Shown here in pieces: positions 1 through 7,942 of a DNA stretch of 64,000 bases. A program made the position numbers and the translations under genes. Below the pieces are notes generated by a model. That model searched no databases. It saw only the letters and a list, made by a program, of their open reading frames with translations, and had not been told where the DNA came from. The first letter of the stretch is position 1. Every line of letters starts with the position of its first letter. The DNA lies in contig JAPHTP010000004.1 of NCBI GenBank assembly GCA_026196875.1, forward strand, positions 62,001-126,000, written 5' to 3'. The stretch comes from Kangiellaceae bacterium (GTDB lineage Bacteria > Pseudomonadota > Gammaproteobacteria > Enterobacterales > Kangiellaceae).

Positions 1-1
1 G

Positions 2-484
2 ATCATTATTGGCTTGATTATAATCGGGTTTATTATGTCAAATACGCCTGCAGACGCACCGCACAAATATGATCTGTATCCTCTCCATAAGGCCTTTGGT
101 TTCATCGTATTACTGCTCTTAATGGTGAGAGTACCAACTAGATTCCGCGGTAAAATTCCTGATCCATCAAGTACTCTTAAAGACTGGGAAGTAAAACTAA
201 GTCATCTTGTTCACGTGTTGCTTTATTTAAGCATGCTTTCGATGACTATTTCAGGATTCTTGATGAACTCTACTTATCCTTATGTTCAGGGCTTGGACTT
301 GTTTGGCTTAATTACTGTTCCGGACATTACACCGAAAAGTGAGTTTTGGAATGGCATTATGCACACAATACACAGTGTATCTGCATGGACGTTAACCAGC
401 TCGCTAGTGCTTCACCTTGTCGGTGTTATCAAACATCGATATTTAGATGGACCAGATAGTGATGTATTAAAGCGGATGATTTAG
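2..484 (+). CDS. Cytochrome b561 family protein, 5' end outside the window
   Basis: The frame is open from base 2, so the start codon and roughly the first 20-25 residues lie upstream of the window. The visible 160 residues are mostly hydrophobic, with three clear membrane segments. Histidines lie in helix contexts typical of diheme b561 proteins: LHKAFG, LSHLVHVLLY, MHTIHS and LHLVGVIKHRY. Family members are small inner-membrane diheme proteins of about 175-180 residues that pass electrons between quinols and other acceptors; some remove superoxide. The gene ends at a TAG followed by a hairpin shared with the convergent cyclophilin gene. The family call is firm. The electron partner cannot be read from the sequence. 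Confidence 0.85.
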   Translation: MIIGLIIIGFIMSNTPADAPHKYDLYPLHKAFGFIVLLLLMVRVPTRFRGKIPDPSSTLKDWEVKLSHLVHVLLYLSMLSMTISGFLMNSTYPYVQGLDLFGLITVPDITPKSEFWNGIMHTIHSVSAWTLTSSLVLHLVGVIKHRYLDGPDSDVLKRMI

Positions 485-515
485 AAAAGACTTAATTAAA
501 TTCATACTCAAAGTT

Positions 516-546
516 TTTCGCTCCACATTATTTATGCGGAGCGAAA
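516..546. terminator. Hairpin between convergent genes
   Basis: A perfect 9-bp stem (TTTCGCTCC / GGAGCGAAA) with a 13-nt loop sits between the stop codons of the b561 and cyclophilin genes. T-rich sequence flanks it on the left and AT-rich sequence on the right, so it could end transcription from both sides. Confidence 0.6.
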
Positions 547-576
547 TTACATTTGCTTAATTGCTTGTCTGCCTAA

Positions 577-1341
577 TTACTTTCTTCTAACTGAGATAAG
601 TCCGAATGCAAGTAATAGTAAAAACGCTGCAGCGCCACTTCCTGATGAAGAAGTTGTTGTATCAGGCGCAGGACCAATGTTAGCAGGTGGATTTAGTCCA
701 GTAGCTGTATCAGTATTTGCATCAATAATAGTTACTCGATTAATAATAATTAAATTCGTATCATCTGGATTATTTCCTTGGGTGTAGTTCTGCAATGGCA
801 ATTCGCCAAGCGCTGCAGAAGTGGAACTAAAATTGTATCTGTCTAATCCTGCAATTTGATCAATTATCCCCATTCCGTTGCCAGTCACTTCGCCAAACAC
901 TGTAAATCCTGAGTTAGTTCGATCAAGATTTTCGCTATTATTGCTTAAATTGAAAAACCATTGACTTGTGGCACTGTTAGGATCGCCTGATAATTTAGCC
1001 ATCGCAATGGTGCCTCTTACGTTTGAATAAACGGGTTCGTTAGTAACTGCAGGTTGGGTAGTGATCGCAGTGACGGGCCAACTTGAATTGTAAGCGAAAC
1101 CCCCGCCTTGAATTACAAATCCAGGCACTGATCGATGAATGATAATATTTTCGTATGCTCCTGAATTCACATAACTTAGAAAATTTGCAACCGTTTCGGG
1201 CGTACCCTGGTCGTAGAGGTTTACTTCAAAGTTTCCTAGTGATGTTTCAAATTGTACTATGGTTGCTTTTGCTTCTTGCGAGACGGTCAAGCTCGCTAGC
1301 ACAGCCGCAGCTCCCCAAATGGCTTTTTTCAAAAAATTCAT
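577..1341 (-). CDS. Secreted cyclophilin-type peptidyl-prolyl isomerase with a C-terminal sorting tail
   Basis: This is a 254-residue cyclophilin. It catalyses cis-trans isomerisation of X-Pro bonds. An N-terminal signal peptide (MNFLKKAIWGAAAVLASLTVSQEAKA) places it outside the cytoplasm. The cyclophilin fold spans about residues 28-205, with the active-site-like stretches IIHRSVPGFVIQGG and SQWFFNL. The C-terminus is unusual for the family: a Ser/Gly stretch (SSSGSG), a hydrophobic helix and a terminal RRK. This matches the plan of GlyGly-CTERM tails that rhombosortase cleaves. Isomerase identity is well supported. The exact tail class is inferred. The ribosome-binding site is weak. Confidence 0.85.
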   Translation of the reverse strand: MNFLKKAIWGAAAVLASLTVSQEAKATIVQFETSLGNFEVNLYDQGTPETVANFLSYVNSGAYENIIIHRSVPGFVIQGGGFAYNSSWPVTAITTQPAVTNEPVYSNVRGTIAMAKLSGDPNSATSQWFFNLSNNSENLDRTNSGFTVFGEVTGNGMGIIDQIAGLDRYNFSSTSAALGELPLQNYTQGNNPDDTNLIIINRVTIIDANTDTATGLNPPANIGPAPDTTTSSSGSGAAAFLLLLAFGLISVRRK

Positions 1342-1604
1342 TTTATAACACGCTCTTGAATAGAATTAATTAGTTATCCGATTATCAATTTTTCTGTCTA
1401 ACAGACGGAATCGCACAGAATAGTTGGGTGCCTAAACGATGACAAGAGACTAATTCCCCTTTTTACAAAAAATTACTTTTTATCTCTTGGGTCTATTACT
1501 CTATAGTCTGAAGATTAAGCAGTAGTCCCTAGCTTTTAGCTAAATTTCAAAAATCAGCCTATATCAACTAAATTTAAAGCATACAAATAAAAACAAGGAC
1601 CCTC

Positions 1605-3416
1605 ATGCTAGCAGCCTCAATGATTTATCTCTGCGCCGCGGTAATATCCGTGCCAATTGCCAAACGCTTGGGACTTGGCTCAGTTTTAGGGTATCTTCTG
1701 GCTGGAATATTAATCGGACCATTCGCCCTCAAACTCGTCGATAACCAAACTGACGTAATGCACTTCGCCGAATTTGGCGTCGTTATGATGTTGTTTTTGA
1801 TAGGCCTCGAACTCAGACCTGGGCTTTTATGGGGGTTAAGAAAAACAATCTTAGGTTTAGGTGGACTGCAAGTTACACTGACCGCCTTAATTGCGACATT
1901 CTTTGTCATGCAGCTATCGACCTTAAGCTGGAAAACCTCGTTAGGTATTGGGCTTGCGATAGCCCTTTCATCAACAGCGATAGTTATTCAATCTTTATCC
2001 GAAAAGGGACTATTGAAAACCCAAGCCGGAAAAAATGCTTTCTCGGTACTTCTATTTCAGGATATTGCGGTCATTCCAATTCTAGCTTTGCTGCCTCTAT
2101 TAGCAGTGTTTGCCAGCACTTCCGAAGCCGCAGAAACTCATACCAGTCTTATTTCCCACTACCCGGTTTGGGTACAAATATTCATTACTGTTGGAACTAT
2201 TGTCAGTATCATCGCCGGAGGAAAATATTTATCGGCTCCGATATTTCGATTTATAGCCGAAACTCATTTAAGAGAAATATTTACCGCATTTGCTTTATTA
2301 ATCGTCGTGGCAATAGCGGTGTTAATGCAGGCCATCGGACTATCTCCCGCACTAGGAACCTTTCTCGCTGGGGTGGTACTGGCGGAAAGTGAATTTCGTC
2401 ATGAGCTCGAAGTTGATATTGAACCATTTAAAGGGATGTTACTGGGTTTATTTTTTATCACCGTTGGGGCGAATATCGACTTTTCGATTTTGTTTGACTC
2501 GCCGGTGTTTATTGTCGGCGCAGTTATCGGATTAATTTCGTTAAAAGCTTTGGTGCTCGCCTTTTTAGCAACAATATTCAAGCTCGGTAACAAGCAAGGA
2601 TTTCTCTTTACCTTTGCGCTTGCCCAAGGAGGAGAGTTTGCGTTTGTTATCACTTCCACCGGATTGAACTTTGGCGTATTTGACTACCACATCAGCAATA
2701 CCTTAACCGTAGTCGTTGCGCTTTCAATGCTGGTGTCACCACTGCTTATCATTTTTTATGAGTGGTTTTTTAGTCGACCGCAACAAAAATCATCCCATGA
2801 AGATAGCGAAGAAATTGAGCCAACTTGCAACGCAATCATTGCCGGCTATGGCCGATTTGGGCAAATTATTGGACGCTTGCTGGACTCACAAGGTTTTCAT
2901 TTAACTATCCTGGACCATAGCCCGAGTCAAATAGACTTGTTACGACGATTCGGGAATAAAGTTTACTACGGTGACGCTTCTCGAAAGGAATTACTGGAAG
3001 CGGCAGGAGCTGATGATGCCCAAATTCTGGTTATTGCCGTCGATGAACCCGACAAAACTTTAGAAATAGTGCACACAGTAAAAAAGTACTATCCACACCT
3101 GAAAATTTTAGCTCGCGCGATTGACCGCAGACACGCTTACGAACTTATTCGCGAAGAAATTGCCGGTTATCAAAGAGAGACTTTTGACTCGGCACTTCGC
3201 TTAGGTATTCAAGCACTAACCGAGCTTGGCTTAAAGCATCAAGAAGCTGAAGAAGCAGGAAAAATGTTTGCGATTCACGATCAGCAATCACTCACTATGC
3301 TCGCTTCGCTTTGGGGCGATGATAAAAGCTACGGCGCAGCAGTTAGGCAAAGGATGGAAGACCTTAAGCAGGTATTGCAACGGGATAAAAAGGATAAGGG
3401 TCAAAAGCTAGATTGA
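1605..3416 (+). CDS. Kef-type (CPA2) monovalent cation:proton antiporter with TrkA-N domain
   Basis: This 603-residue inner-membrane protein has about 12 hydrophobic segments of the Na+/H+ exchanger fold (residues 1-385). A cytoplasmic RCK/TrkA-N domain follows from about residue 405, with the Rossmann motif AGYGRFGQIIG. Length and order match KefB/KefC, which exchange K+ for H+ and acidify the cell during electrophile stress. The membrane motif FGVVMMLFLIGLELRP is typical of the group. No separate KefF/KefG ancillary gene is adjacent, so glutathione gating cannot be assumed. An AAGGA stands just before the ATG. It appears to be a single-gene unit. Confidence 0.9.
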   Translation: MLAASMIYLCAAVISVPIAKRLGLGSVLGYLLAGILIGPFALKLVDNQTDVMHFAEFGVVMMLFLIGLELRPGLLWGLRKTILGLGGLQVTLTALIATFFVMQLSTLSWKTSLGIGLAIALSSTAIVIQSLSEKGLLKTQAGKNAFSVLLFQDIAVIPILALLPLLAVFASTSEAAETHTSLISHYPVWVQIFITVGTIVSIIAGGKYLSAPIFRFIAETHLREIFTAFALLIVVAIAVLMQAIGLSPALGTFLAGVVLAESEFRHELEVDIEPFKGMLLGLFFITVGANIDFSILFDSPVFIVGAVIGLISLKALVLAFLATIFKLGNKQGFLFTFALAQGGEFAFVITSTGLNFGVFDYHISNTLTVVVALSMLVSPLLIIFYEWFFSRPQQKSSHEDSEEIEPTCNAIIAGYGRFGQIIGRLLDSQGFHLTILDHSPSQIDLLRRFGNKVYYGDASRKELLEAAGADDAQILVIAVDEPDKTLEIVHTVKKYYPHLKILARAIDRRHAYELIREEIAGYQRETFDSALRLGIQALTELGLKHQEAEEAGKMFAIHDQQSLTMLASLWGDDKSYGAAVRQRMEDLKQVLQRDKKDKGQKLD

Positions 3417-3515
3417 AAATCTGTTTGCTCTAAAACTTAACACTAGCTACTAAAGCTGCAGATTATTCCATTGCCAACACTTTAGATATCTATCGAAGAC
3501 GGAAGAAAGCAGATC

Positions 3516-3911
3516 TCAATTGACAAGTTCACTATCTATCAACCAAGGCATTTTCTCAGAAGTAAATTTCTCATTTTGAGGAACAAGTATTTTTCTCTCA
3601 TCAATCGTCCCAACTCTTAAATTGAGAATACTTTGCTCATCAAGATCCGTTGCATAGATCTGGGTACCACAGTTTTCGCAAAAGCACTGCGCTCTCTTAT
3701 TGCCACTTTCAGCTATTTTCACGTAAGTTTTCAGAGCTCCGCATATCAATTTAAATTTTTCTGATACAACCGGAAGGCTTACGCGAAAGGCGGAACCAGA
3801 AAGAATTTGACAATCGTTGCAGTGACATATGCGAACCGCGCTGGGATTAACTGCAGCGGTAAACCTAATTTTTTTACAATGGCAATTTCCATGAACGGTT
3901 ATTTCACTCAT
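3516..3911 (-). CDS. GFA family (CENP-V/GFA domain) protein
   Basis: This 131-residue protein carries the cysteine pattern of the GFA zinc fold: CHCKKIRF near the N-terminus, CHCNDCQ around residue 32 and CENCGTQIYA around residue 80. Family members bind zinc. The best known acts on the formaldehyde-glutathione adduct, but most have no proven substrate. I chose the ATG at 3911 rather than the upstream in-frame TTG because GAGGAAA lies 7 nt before it. It follows the FAD monooxygenase gene by about 18 bp on the same strand, so the two are probably cotranscribed. Confidence 0.85.
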   Translation of the reverse strand: MSEITVHGNCHCKKIRFTAAVNPSAVRICHCNDCQILSGSAFRVSLPVVSEKFKLICGALKTYVKIAESGNKRAQCFCENCGTQIYATDLDEQSILNLRVGTIDERKILVPQNEKFTSEKMPWLIDSELVN

Positions 3912-3929
3912 CAAGTTTCCTCTTAAACA

Positions 3930-5099
3930 CTAACTCGCGGCAATAGGCAGTCCACTGGCCCAGCCTTTAGCCATTGAAGTGACAACCTGGTCATAATCAG
4001 TTTCGATACTGTTTATATTTCGTTGCCGACAAAATTCTGGGTCCTGACTAAATATTGATCTTGCTAGCTGACGACCTCCCCAAATAATTCCCGAAGTTTT
4101 TGCCAAGCGCCGAGAAGTAAAGTTCTTACATGCTAGTTCTAAATTCGTTTTATTGTCCTTCAAAATGTCTGCCAAATGCCAAGCATCTTCTAGCGCTTGG
4201 CAAGCACCTTGCCCCGATGTTGGCAAAGGTGCATGGGCGGCATCTCCCAGTACGAGTACATTATTCTTGTGCCAAGATTTCAAAGGATTGTGATCATGAA
4301 CATATATTTTATTGATATCAGACTCAGGGCATTGTGCTATTACAGAAGAAATTGGCTGCGGCCAGTCTTGGAACAATGAAAAAAGTTCCTTCTTATATTT
4401 CTTGGGGTCTTTGCTTCCGATTTCTGTTGCGCGAATAGCGCCCGCCCAATAGGCTTTTTTGGGGGAAACCGGAACTATACCGAAACGCTCCCCCACTCCC
4501 CAAAAATCTTGAACAGCAGTCTCATCGAAAATTTCTTGCTCACTTTCTGTAACACCGACCCAGTTAATAAATTGCTGATAAACAGGTTTATTATTTTGAT
4601 TAACATAGGCTCTTGCGAGAGAGCGCATTCGTCCATCGGCCCCAATTATCAAATCGGCACTAACAACATCACCATTTTGTAATCTTACTTTTGCTTGGCC
4701 ACAAGTGGTTTCAAGATTTGTAACTCGATTATCATATCTGATAGATATACCCAATTTGATAGCCCTGGATTCGAGAATCTGCATTAGATCTTTACGTAAA
4801 ATTGAATAACTCTGATATCCCAATAAAGCATTTAATTTTTGGATATCTAATGAACCTAAGCTTTCTCCCAAATCGGAAAAGCGCTGCATTTTTTGGGGTT
4901 GACCGGATTTTTGCTTAACTTGCTCAAGAACACCTAACTCTTGCAAAACAAAACAAGCATTAGGCCAACAGACAATACCGGCACCAATATCGGTTCTACA
5001 TTTCTCCTTTTCCAAAATTTCAACTTCTATGCCTTTTAACTTGAGTAAAATTGCGACACTTAAACCGCAAATACCAGCCCCCAATATTGCGGCTTTCAT
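3930..5099 (-). CDS. FAD-dependent aromatic-type monooxygenase
   Basis: At 389 residues this is a typical single-component class A flavoprotein monooxygenase. Residues 1-30 hold the dinucleotide-binding fold with GAGICGL. The second FAD motif is GADGRMRS around residue 155. The third is GDAAHAPLPTSGQGACQALED around residue 285. Such enzymes use NAD(P)H and O2 to hydroxylate or epoxidise a substrate; salicylate hydroxylase-like and zeaxanthin epoxidase-like members look similar at this level. The substrate is unknown. It is the first gene of a probable two-gene unit with the GFA protein. An AAGGA precedes the ATG. Confidence 0.85.
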   Translation of the reverse strand: MKAAILGAGICGLSVAILLKLKGIEVEILEKEKCRTDIGAGIVCWPNACFVLQELGVLEQVKQKSGQPQKMQRFSDLGESLGSLDIQKLNALLGYQSYSILRKDLMQILESRAIKLGISIRYDNRVTNLETTCGQAKVRLQNGDVVSADLIIGADGRMRSLARAYVNQNNKPVYQQFINWVGVTESEQEIFDETAVQDFWGVGERFGIVPVSPKKAYWAGAIRATEIGSKDPKKYKKELFSLFQDWPQPISSVIAQCPESDINKIYVHDHNPLKSWHKNNVLVLGDAAHAPLPTSGQGACQALEDAWHLADILKDNKTNLELACKNFTSRRLAKTSGIIWGGRQLARSIFSQDPEFCRQRNINSIETDYDQVVTSMAKGWASGLPIAAS

Positions 5100-5203
5100 C
5101 GTACATTATCCTTAGTCATACAGTTTGATATTAGAAATAAGTTTGAGTGAGCATTTGAAAAAGCGCAGTCCTGCATCGACGTAATTAAACAACGGGCACA
5201 ATA

Positions 5204-6400
5204 TTAGCCAATTTCGTTCACAAACTCTGAGAACCTTTTGAGCCCCTCGGTTAAGTCATTAGGTTTACACGCATAAGAAATGCGAATTGCGCGTGACTCG
5301 CCAAATGCGCTTCCAGGAACCACCGCAACACCTTTTGCTTCCAGTAATTTTTCAGCAAAATCAACGTCATTATTGATTGGTACACCTTGGTACCGTTTTC
5401 CAAAAACTGACGAGATATCAGGGAAGGCATAAAATGCGCCTTGGGGTTTCGGGCAAATAATTCCCTTAAGTAACTCCATTGTTTGCATAACTTCATCACG
5501 TTTTCTTGAAAATTCGATACACATTTCATCCGCAAAATCTTGTGGTCCTGCAATAGCTGCAGACGCGGCAGCGCCAACGACGCCGGGAATATTTGTAATA
5601 GAGTTGCTATTTAAAGTCACCATTGCACTAGCGACCGGTTCAGGACCTGCCATCATACCGACACGCCACCCCGGCATACCATATGATTTGGAAATAGAAT
5701 CGATCATAATAATCCTATCCCTTAATGCCGGATTGGTTTTCCACAAATGATGGAATCCTAAATTATCAAAAACCATGCGGTTATAAATATCGTCTGAAAT
5801 TATCCAAATATCATGTTTTTCAAGCACATCACCTATAGCTCTAACTTCCTCTTCGGTATACACCATACCTGTCGGATTAGATGGGTTATTAAATAAAAAA
5901 ACCTTGGTTTTATCAGTAATCGCATTTTCAAGTTGTTGTGGCGTCAATTTGTAGTTTTGCTCGGAAGGACAAAGCAAGGTCTTTGCATCAACGCCGATAA
6001 GGTCGGCAATGTCTTGGTAGGTAGTCCAATAAGGCACAGGAAAAATAAGTTCATCACCTTCGTTTAATAGTGCATAAAGTAGCGAAAATAAAACGTGTTT
6101 AGCACCAATCCCTGAAGCTATATTACTCTTGTTAAAACCGGTAAACCCATTGGCTTCGAGGCGGGTAAGGTAAGCTTCAACTAATATATCTTCCCCTCTG
6201 CCTGACAAATACTGGCCCGAATCGTTTTCAAGAGACTCGGCGGCAGCTTGATAGACGTGCTTTGCCGGTAAAAAATTGGGCACCCCCACTGAAAAACTGA
6301 TGACGTCTTTGCCTTCGGCTTTAAGCTGTTTGGCTTTATCAGCAATCATCATTATTGCGCTGGGTTTGGCTCTTCCCATACGATCGGCTAAAAATGGCAT
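5204..6400 (-). CDS. Class I pyridoxal-phosphate aminotransferase (aspartate aminotransferase-like)
   Basis: This 398-residue fold-type I aminotransferase has the substrate loop NNPSNPTGMVY, the aspartate that pairs with the cofactor nitrogen (ISDDIYNRM), the Schiff-base lysine in SISKSYGMPGWRVG, and the C-terminal carboxylate-binding arginine in RISYACK. It transfers an amino group between an amino acid and a 2-oxo acid in the cytosol. Length and motifs fit the AspC/AAT-1gamma group, but closely related enzymes act on aromatic or branched substrates. GAGG lies 7 nt before the ATG. It seems to be transcribed alone. Confidence 0.9.
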   Translation of the reverse strand: MPFLADRMGRAKPSAIMMIADKAKQLKAEGKDVISFSVGVPNFLPAKHVYQAAAESLENDSGQYLSGRGEDILVEAYLTRLEANGFTGFNKSNIASGIGAKHVLFSLLYALLNEGDELIFPVPYWTTYQDIADLIGVDAKTLLCPSEQNYKLTPQQLENAITDKTKVFLFNNPSNPTGMVYTEEEVRAIGDVLEKHDIWIISDDIYNRMVFDNLGFHHLWKTNPALRDRIIMIDSISKSYGMPGWRVGMMAGPEPVASAMVTLNSNSITNIPGVVGAAASAAIAGPQDFADEMCIEFSRKRDEVMQTMELLKGIICPKPQGAFYAFPDISSVFGKRYQGVPINNDVDFAEKLLEAKGVAVVPGSAFGESRAIRISYACKPNDLTEGLKRFSEFVNEIG

Positions 6401-6526
6401 TGTTAAACCTCAGATCTTTAATTGCTCGAGTTGAAATTTAATGTGAGACTAGCTTGAAACAATGCCGGTTGCCAGAAAATTTTACAACTTAATTAATATA
6501 CCTTGTTTTGTTTGTAATCAATTAAT

Positions 6527-6925
6527 TTATTGGTTAAGTTGGCTCGACACAAATTCATGATCGTTGGTAGTTATCTCATGATTATGGCCAAATGGATCAG
6601 TAAAATAGAGAGACCAAGCAGCAGTGTGATCAGCAACTCTTAATTCAATTTCCTGTGACTCAAAATATTTCTTCCACTGGATGAAGTCTTCACCAGTCGT
6701 CCCAAAAGCAACTGAAGTCAAAGGTTCAAATTCTTCTCGCTCAAACAAAGCCAAGTGAACTGATTTTGATTTATCTTCTATAACTAAAGGACCATTCTTA
6801 CCATTCCAAAATCGCAAAGCTTCGACAACCTCAAAACCTAAGTGTTTTTGATACCAGTCGAGCGCTTGTTTTTTATCGGTCACATATAAGTGAATATGAT
6901 CGACGCCACTAAGTCTTGGTTGCAT
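6527..6925 (-). CDS. VOC (glyoxalase/dioxygenase fold) protein, probable SoxR target
   Basis: This 132-residue single-domain protein begins SGVDHIHLYVTDKKQALDWYQKHLGF, the usual first module of a VOC domain, and ends with YFTDPFGHNHEITT. Histidine and glutamate at the expected places suggest a metal site (about H13 and E116). Family members include glyoxalase I, ring-cleaving dioxygenases and drug-binding resistance proteins; the substrate here is unknown. The gene diverges from soxR. Its promoter contains a SoxR box between elements 19 bp apart, so it is probably induced by redox-cycling compounds. AAGGAGAAGGT precedes the ATG. Confidence 0.85.
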   Translation of the reverse strand: MQPRLSGVDHIHLYVTDKKQALDWYQKHLGFEVVEALRFWNGKNGPLVIEDKSKSVHLALFEREEFEPLTSVAFGTTGEDFIQWKKYFESQEIELRVADHTAAWSLYFTDPFGHNHEITTNDHEFVSSQLNQ

Positions 6926-6987
6926 ACCTTCTCCTTTTAAAAATAAATTGTATAAGTAATTAAATGAGTTGAAATCAAATCCAGAGA

Positions 6988-7018
6988 AGTGTAAAACCTC
7001 AAGTTAACTTAAGGTCAA
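6988..7018 (-). promoter_or_regulatory. SoxR-activated promoter with SoxR box
   Basis: CCTCAAGTTAACTTAAGG at 6997-7014 matches the classic SoxR operator and is palindromic except at one pair. On the minus strand a -35 TTGACC (7018-7013) and a -10 TACACT (6993-6988) flank it with exactly 19 bp between them. That is the overlong spacer through which MerR-family activators work. It points toward the VOC gene. The soxR start is only 32 bp away on the other side, so soxR may also be controlled from here. Confidence 0.85.
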
Positions 7019-7045
7019 ACAAATATTTTCGGAATTAAAACAATT

Positions 7046-7498
7046 ATGGCGACTAAGGGAAAAGATGACTGGAGCGTTGGTCAAATTGCCAAACGAGCAG
7101 GGGTAAGCGTCTCGACTTTACACTTTTACGAAACGAAAGGGTTAATTAAAAGCTGGCGTAATTCTGGGAATCAGAGACGCTATAGTCCGAGTGTTCTAAG
7201 ACGCATAGGCGTCATTAAAAGTGCCCAGAATTTGGGCATTTCACTCAAAGAAATAAAACGGGCACTGAGTATACTACCTGACAACGCAACTCCGACTACA
7301 GGAGACTGGAAGAAATTATCTAAGCAATGGCGAAAAGAGCTGGATGAGCGTATTGAAAAAATGCAGCAACTCAGGGATCTGCTAGACGACTGTATTGGAT
7401 GCGGTTGCTTATCGATAAAATCCTGCAAACTTCGGAACCCAGGCGACAAATTGGGTCAAACTTCGAGTGGCGCGGTCATATTGGATCCCGACGATTGA
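7046..7498 (+). CDS. soxR: Redox-sensitive transcriptional activator SoxR
   Basis: This 150-residue MerR-family regulator has the N-terminal winged helix (VGQIAKRAGVSVSTLHFYE), a coiled-coil dimer helix and the SoxR-specific [2Fe-2S] cluster motif C-x2-C-x-C-x5-C, seen as CIGCGCLSIKSC around residues 119-130. Oxidation or nitrosylation of the cluster switches on target promoters. There is no soxS nearby, as is usual outside enteric bacteria, where SoxR acts directly on a few genes. The likely direct target is the divergent VOC gene. The ribosome-binding site is weak. Confidence 0.95.
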   Translation: MATKGKDDWSVGQIAKRAGVSVSTLHFYETKGLIKSWRNSGNQRRYSPSVLRRIGVIKSAQNLGISLKEIKRALSILPDNATPTTGDWKKLSKQWRKELDERIEKMQQLRDLLDDCIGCGCLSIKSCKLRNPGDKLGQTSSGAVILDPDD

Positions 7499-7528
7499 AT
7501 TCTGATGTTCAATTTGGTGAAGTATTAG

Positions 7529-7789
7529 TTAACTTACTGCTTCGTGCGGCATCTCCAGTTCTAAATGTGCAAAATCATTGATTTTTAAATGTAAACTTGC
7601 ATTTAAGCGCATTACATATGAAAGCTTAAGTAACCCAGCCCCTACCATAATAGAAATGTGGGCAACAACCTGCTGCGGGATGGTAAATGCGTCATGATCG
7701 ACGAACCCAACATAGGCTCCAGCGATCATCATCATAAAAGATAACGCGATTATTCCGTTGGCTAAAGTATAAACTCTTTTGGCACTCAT
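7529..7789 (-). CDS. Small two-helix membrane protein, PpyR-like, predicted NorR target
   Basis: I start this 86-residue protein at the ATG at 7789 (MSAKRVYTL), because CAGGAAAA lies just upstream and because the longer in-frame start at 7825 lies at or before the transcription start predicted from the sigma-54 promoter. Two membrane segments span about residues 8-28 and 36-56; the second holds AHISIMVGAGLLKLSYVMRL. The gene diverges from norR behind NorR-type sites. In Pseudomonas aeruginosa the NorR homologue FhpR controls the small membrane protein PpyR in just this way, and the sequence has a similar feel. The family call rests on context and shape; no alignment was run. Confidence 0.6.
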   Translation of the reverse strand: MSAKRVYTLANGIIALSFMMMIAGAYVGFVDHDAFTIPQQVVAHISIMVGAGLLKLSYVMRLNASLHLKINDFAHLELEMPHEAVS

Positions 7790-7828
7790 ATATTTTCCTG
7801 TTGCATTTATTGTTTGGCATTTCATCTA

Positions 7829-7846
7829 TTGCAACGGAGAGGCCAA
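7829..7846 (-). promoter_or_regulatory. Sigma-54 (-24/-12) promoter
   Basis: On the minus strand TTGGCCTCTCCGTTGCAA has the invariant GG and GC separated by 10 bases, as sigma-54 promoters require. It lies downstream of NorR-type sites and points at the small membrane protein gene. NorR is a sigma-54 activator with an intact GAFTGA loop, which makes the pairing coherent. Transcription should begin near 7820. Confidence 0.75.
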
Positions 7847-7884
7847 CTTAAACTTGTTTTATTTTCAATTAGTTATAAAATAAA

Positions 7885-7942
7885 GTTGTCGCAACGACAA
7901 CGCAAATAAAAGTCATATTGACAACATTGATATCAATATGAC
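7885..7942. promoter_or_regulatory. Probable NorR binding sites (three)
   Basis: The perfect palindrome GTTGTCGCAACGACAAC (7885-7901) contains GT-N7-AC, the core reported for NorR operators. A second GT-N7-AC, GTCATATTGAC, lies at 7912-7922. Its arm GTCATATTGA is repeated in inverted form at 7933-7942, giving a third, near-matching site that runs into the annotated norR start. NorR usually binds three such enhancers. Confidence 0.65.

Noticed and set aside
1829-2392. A 187-codon plus-strand frame inside the Kef gene
   Set aside because: It is out of frame with a clear 12-helix transporter and its product has no domain pattern.
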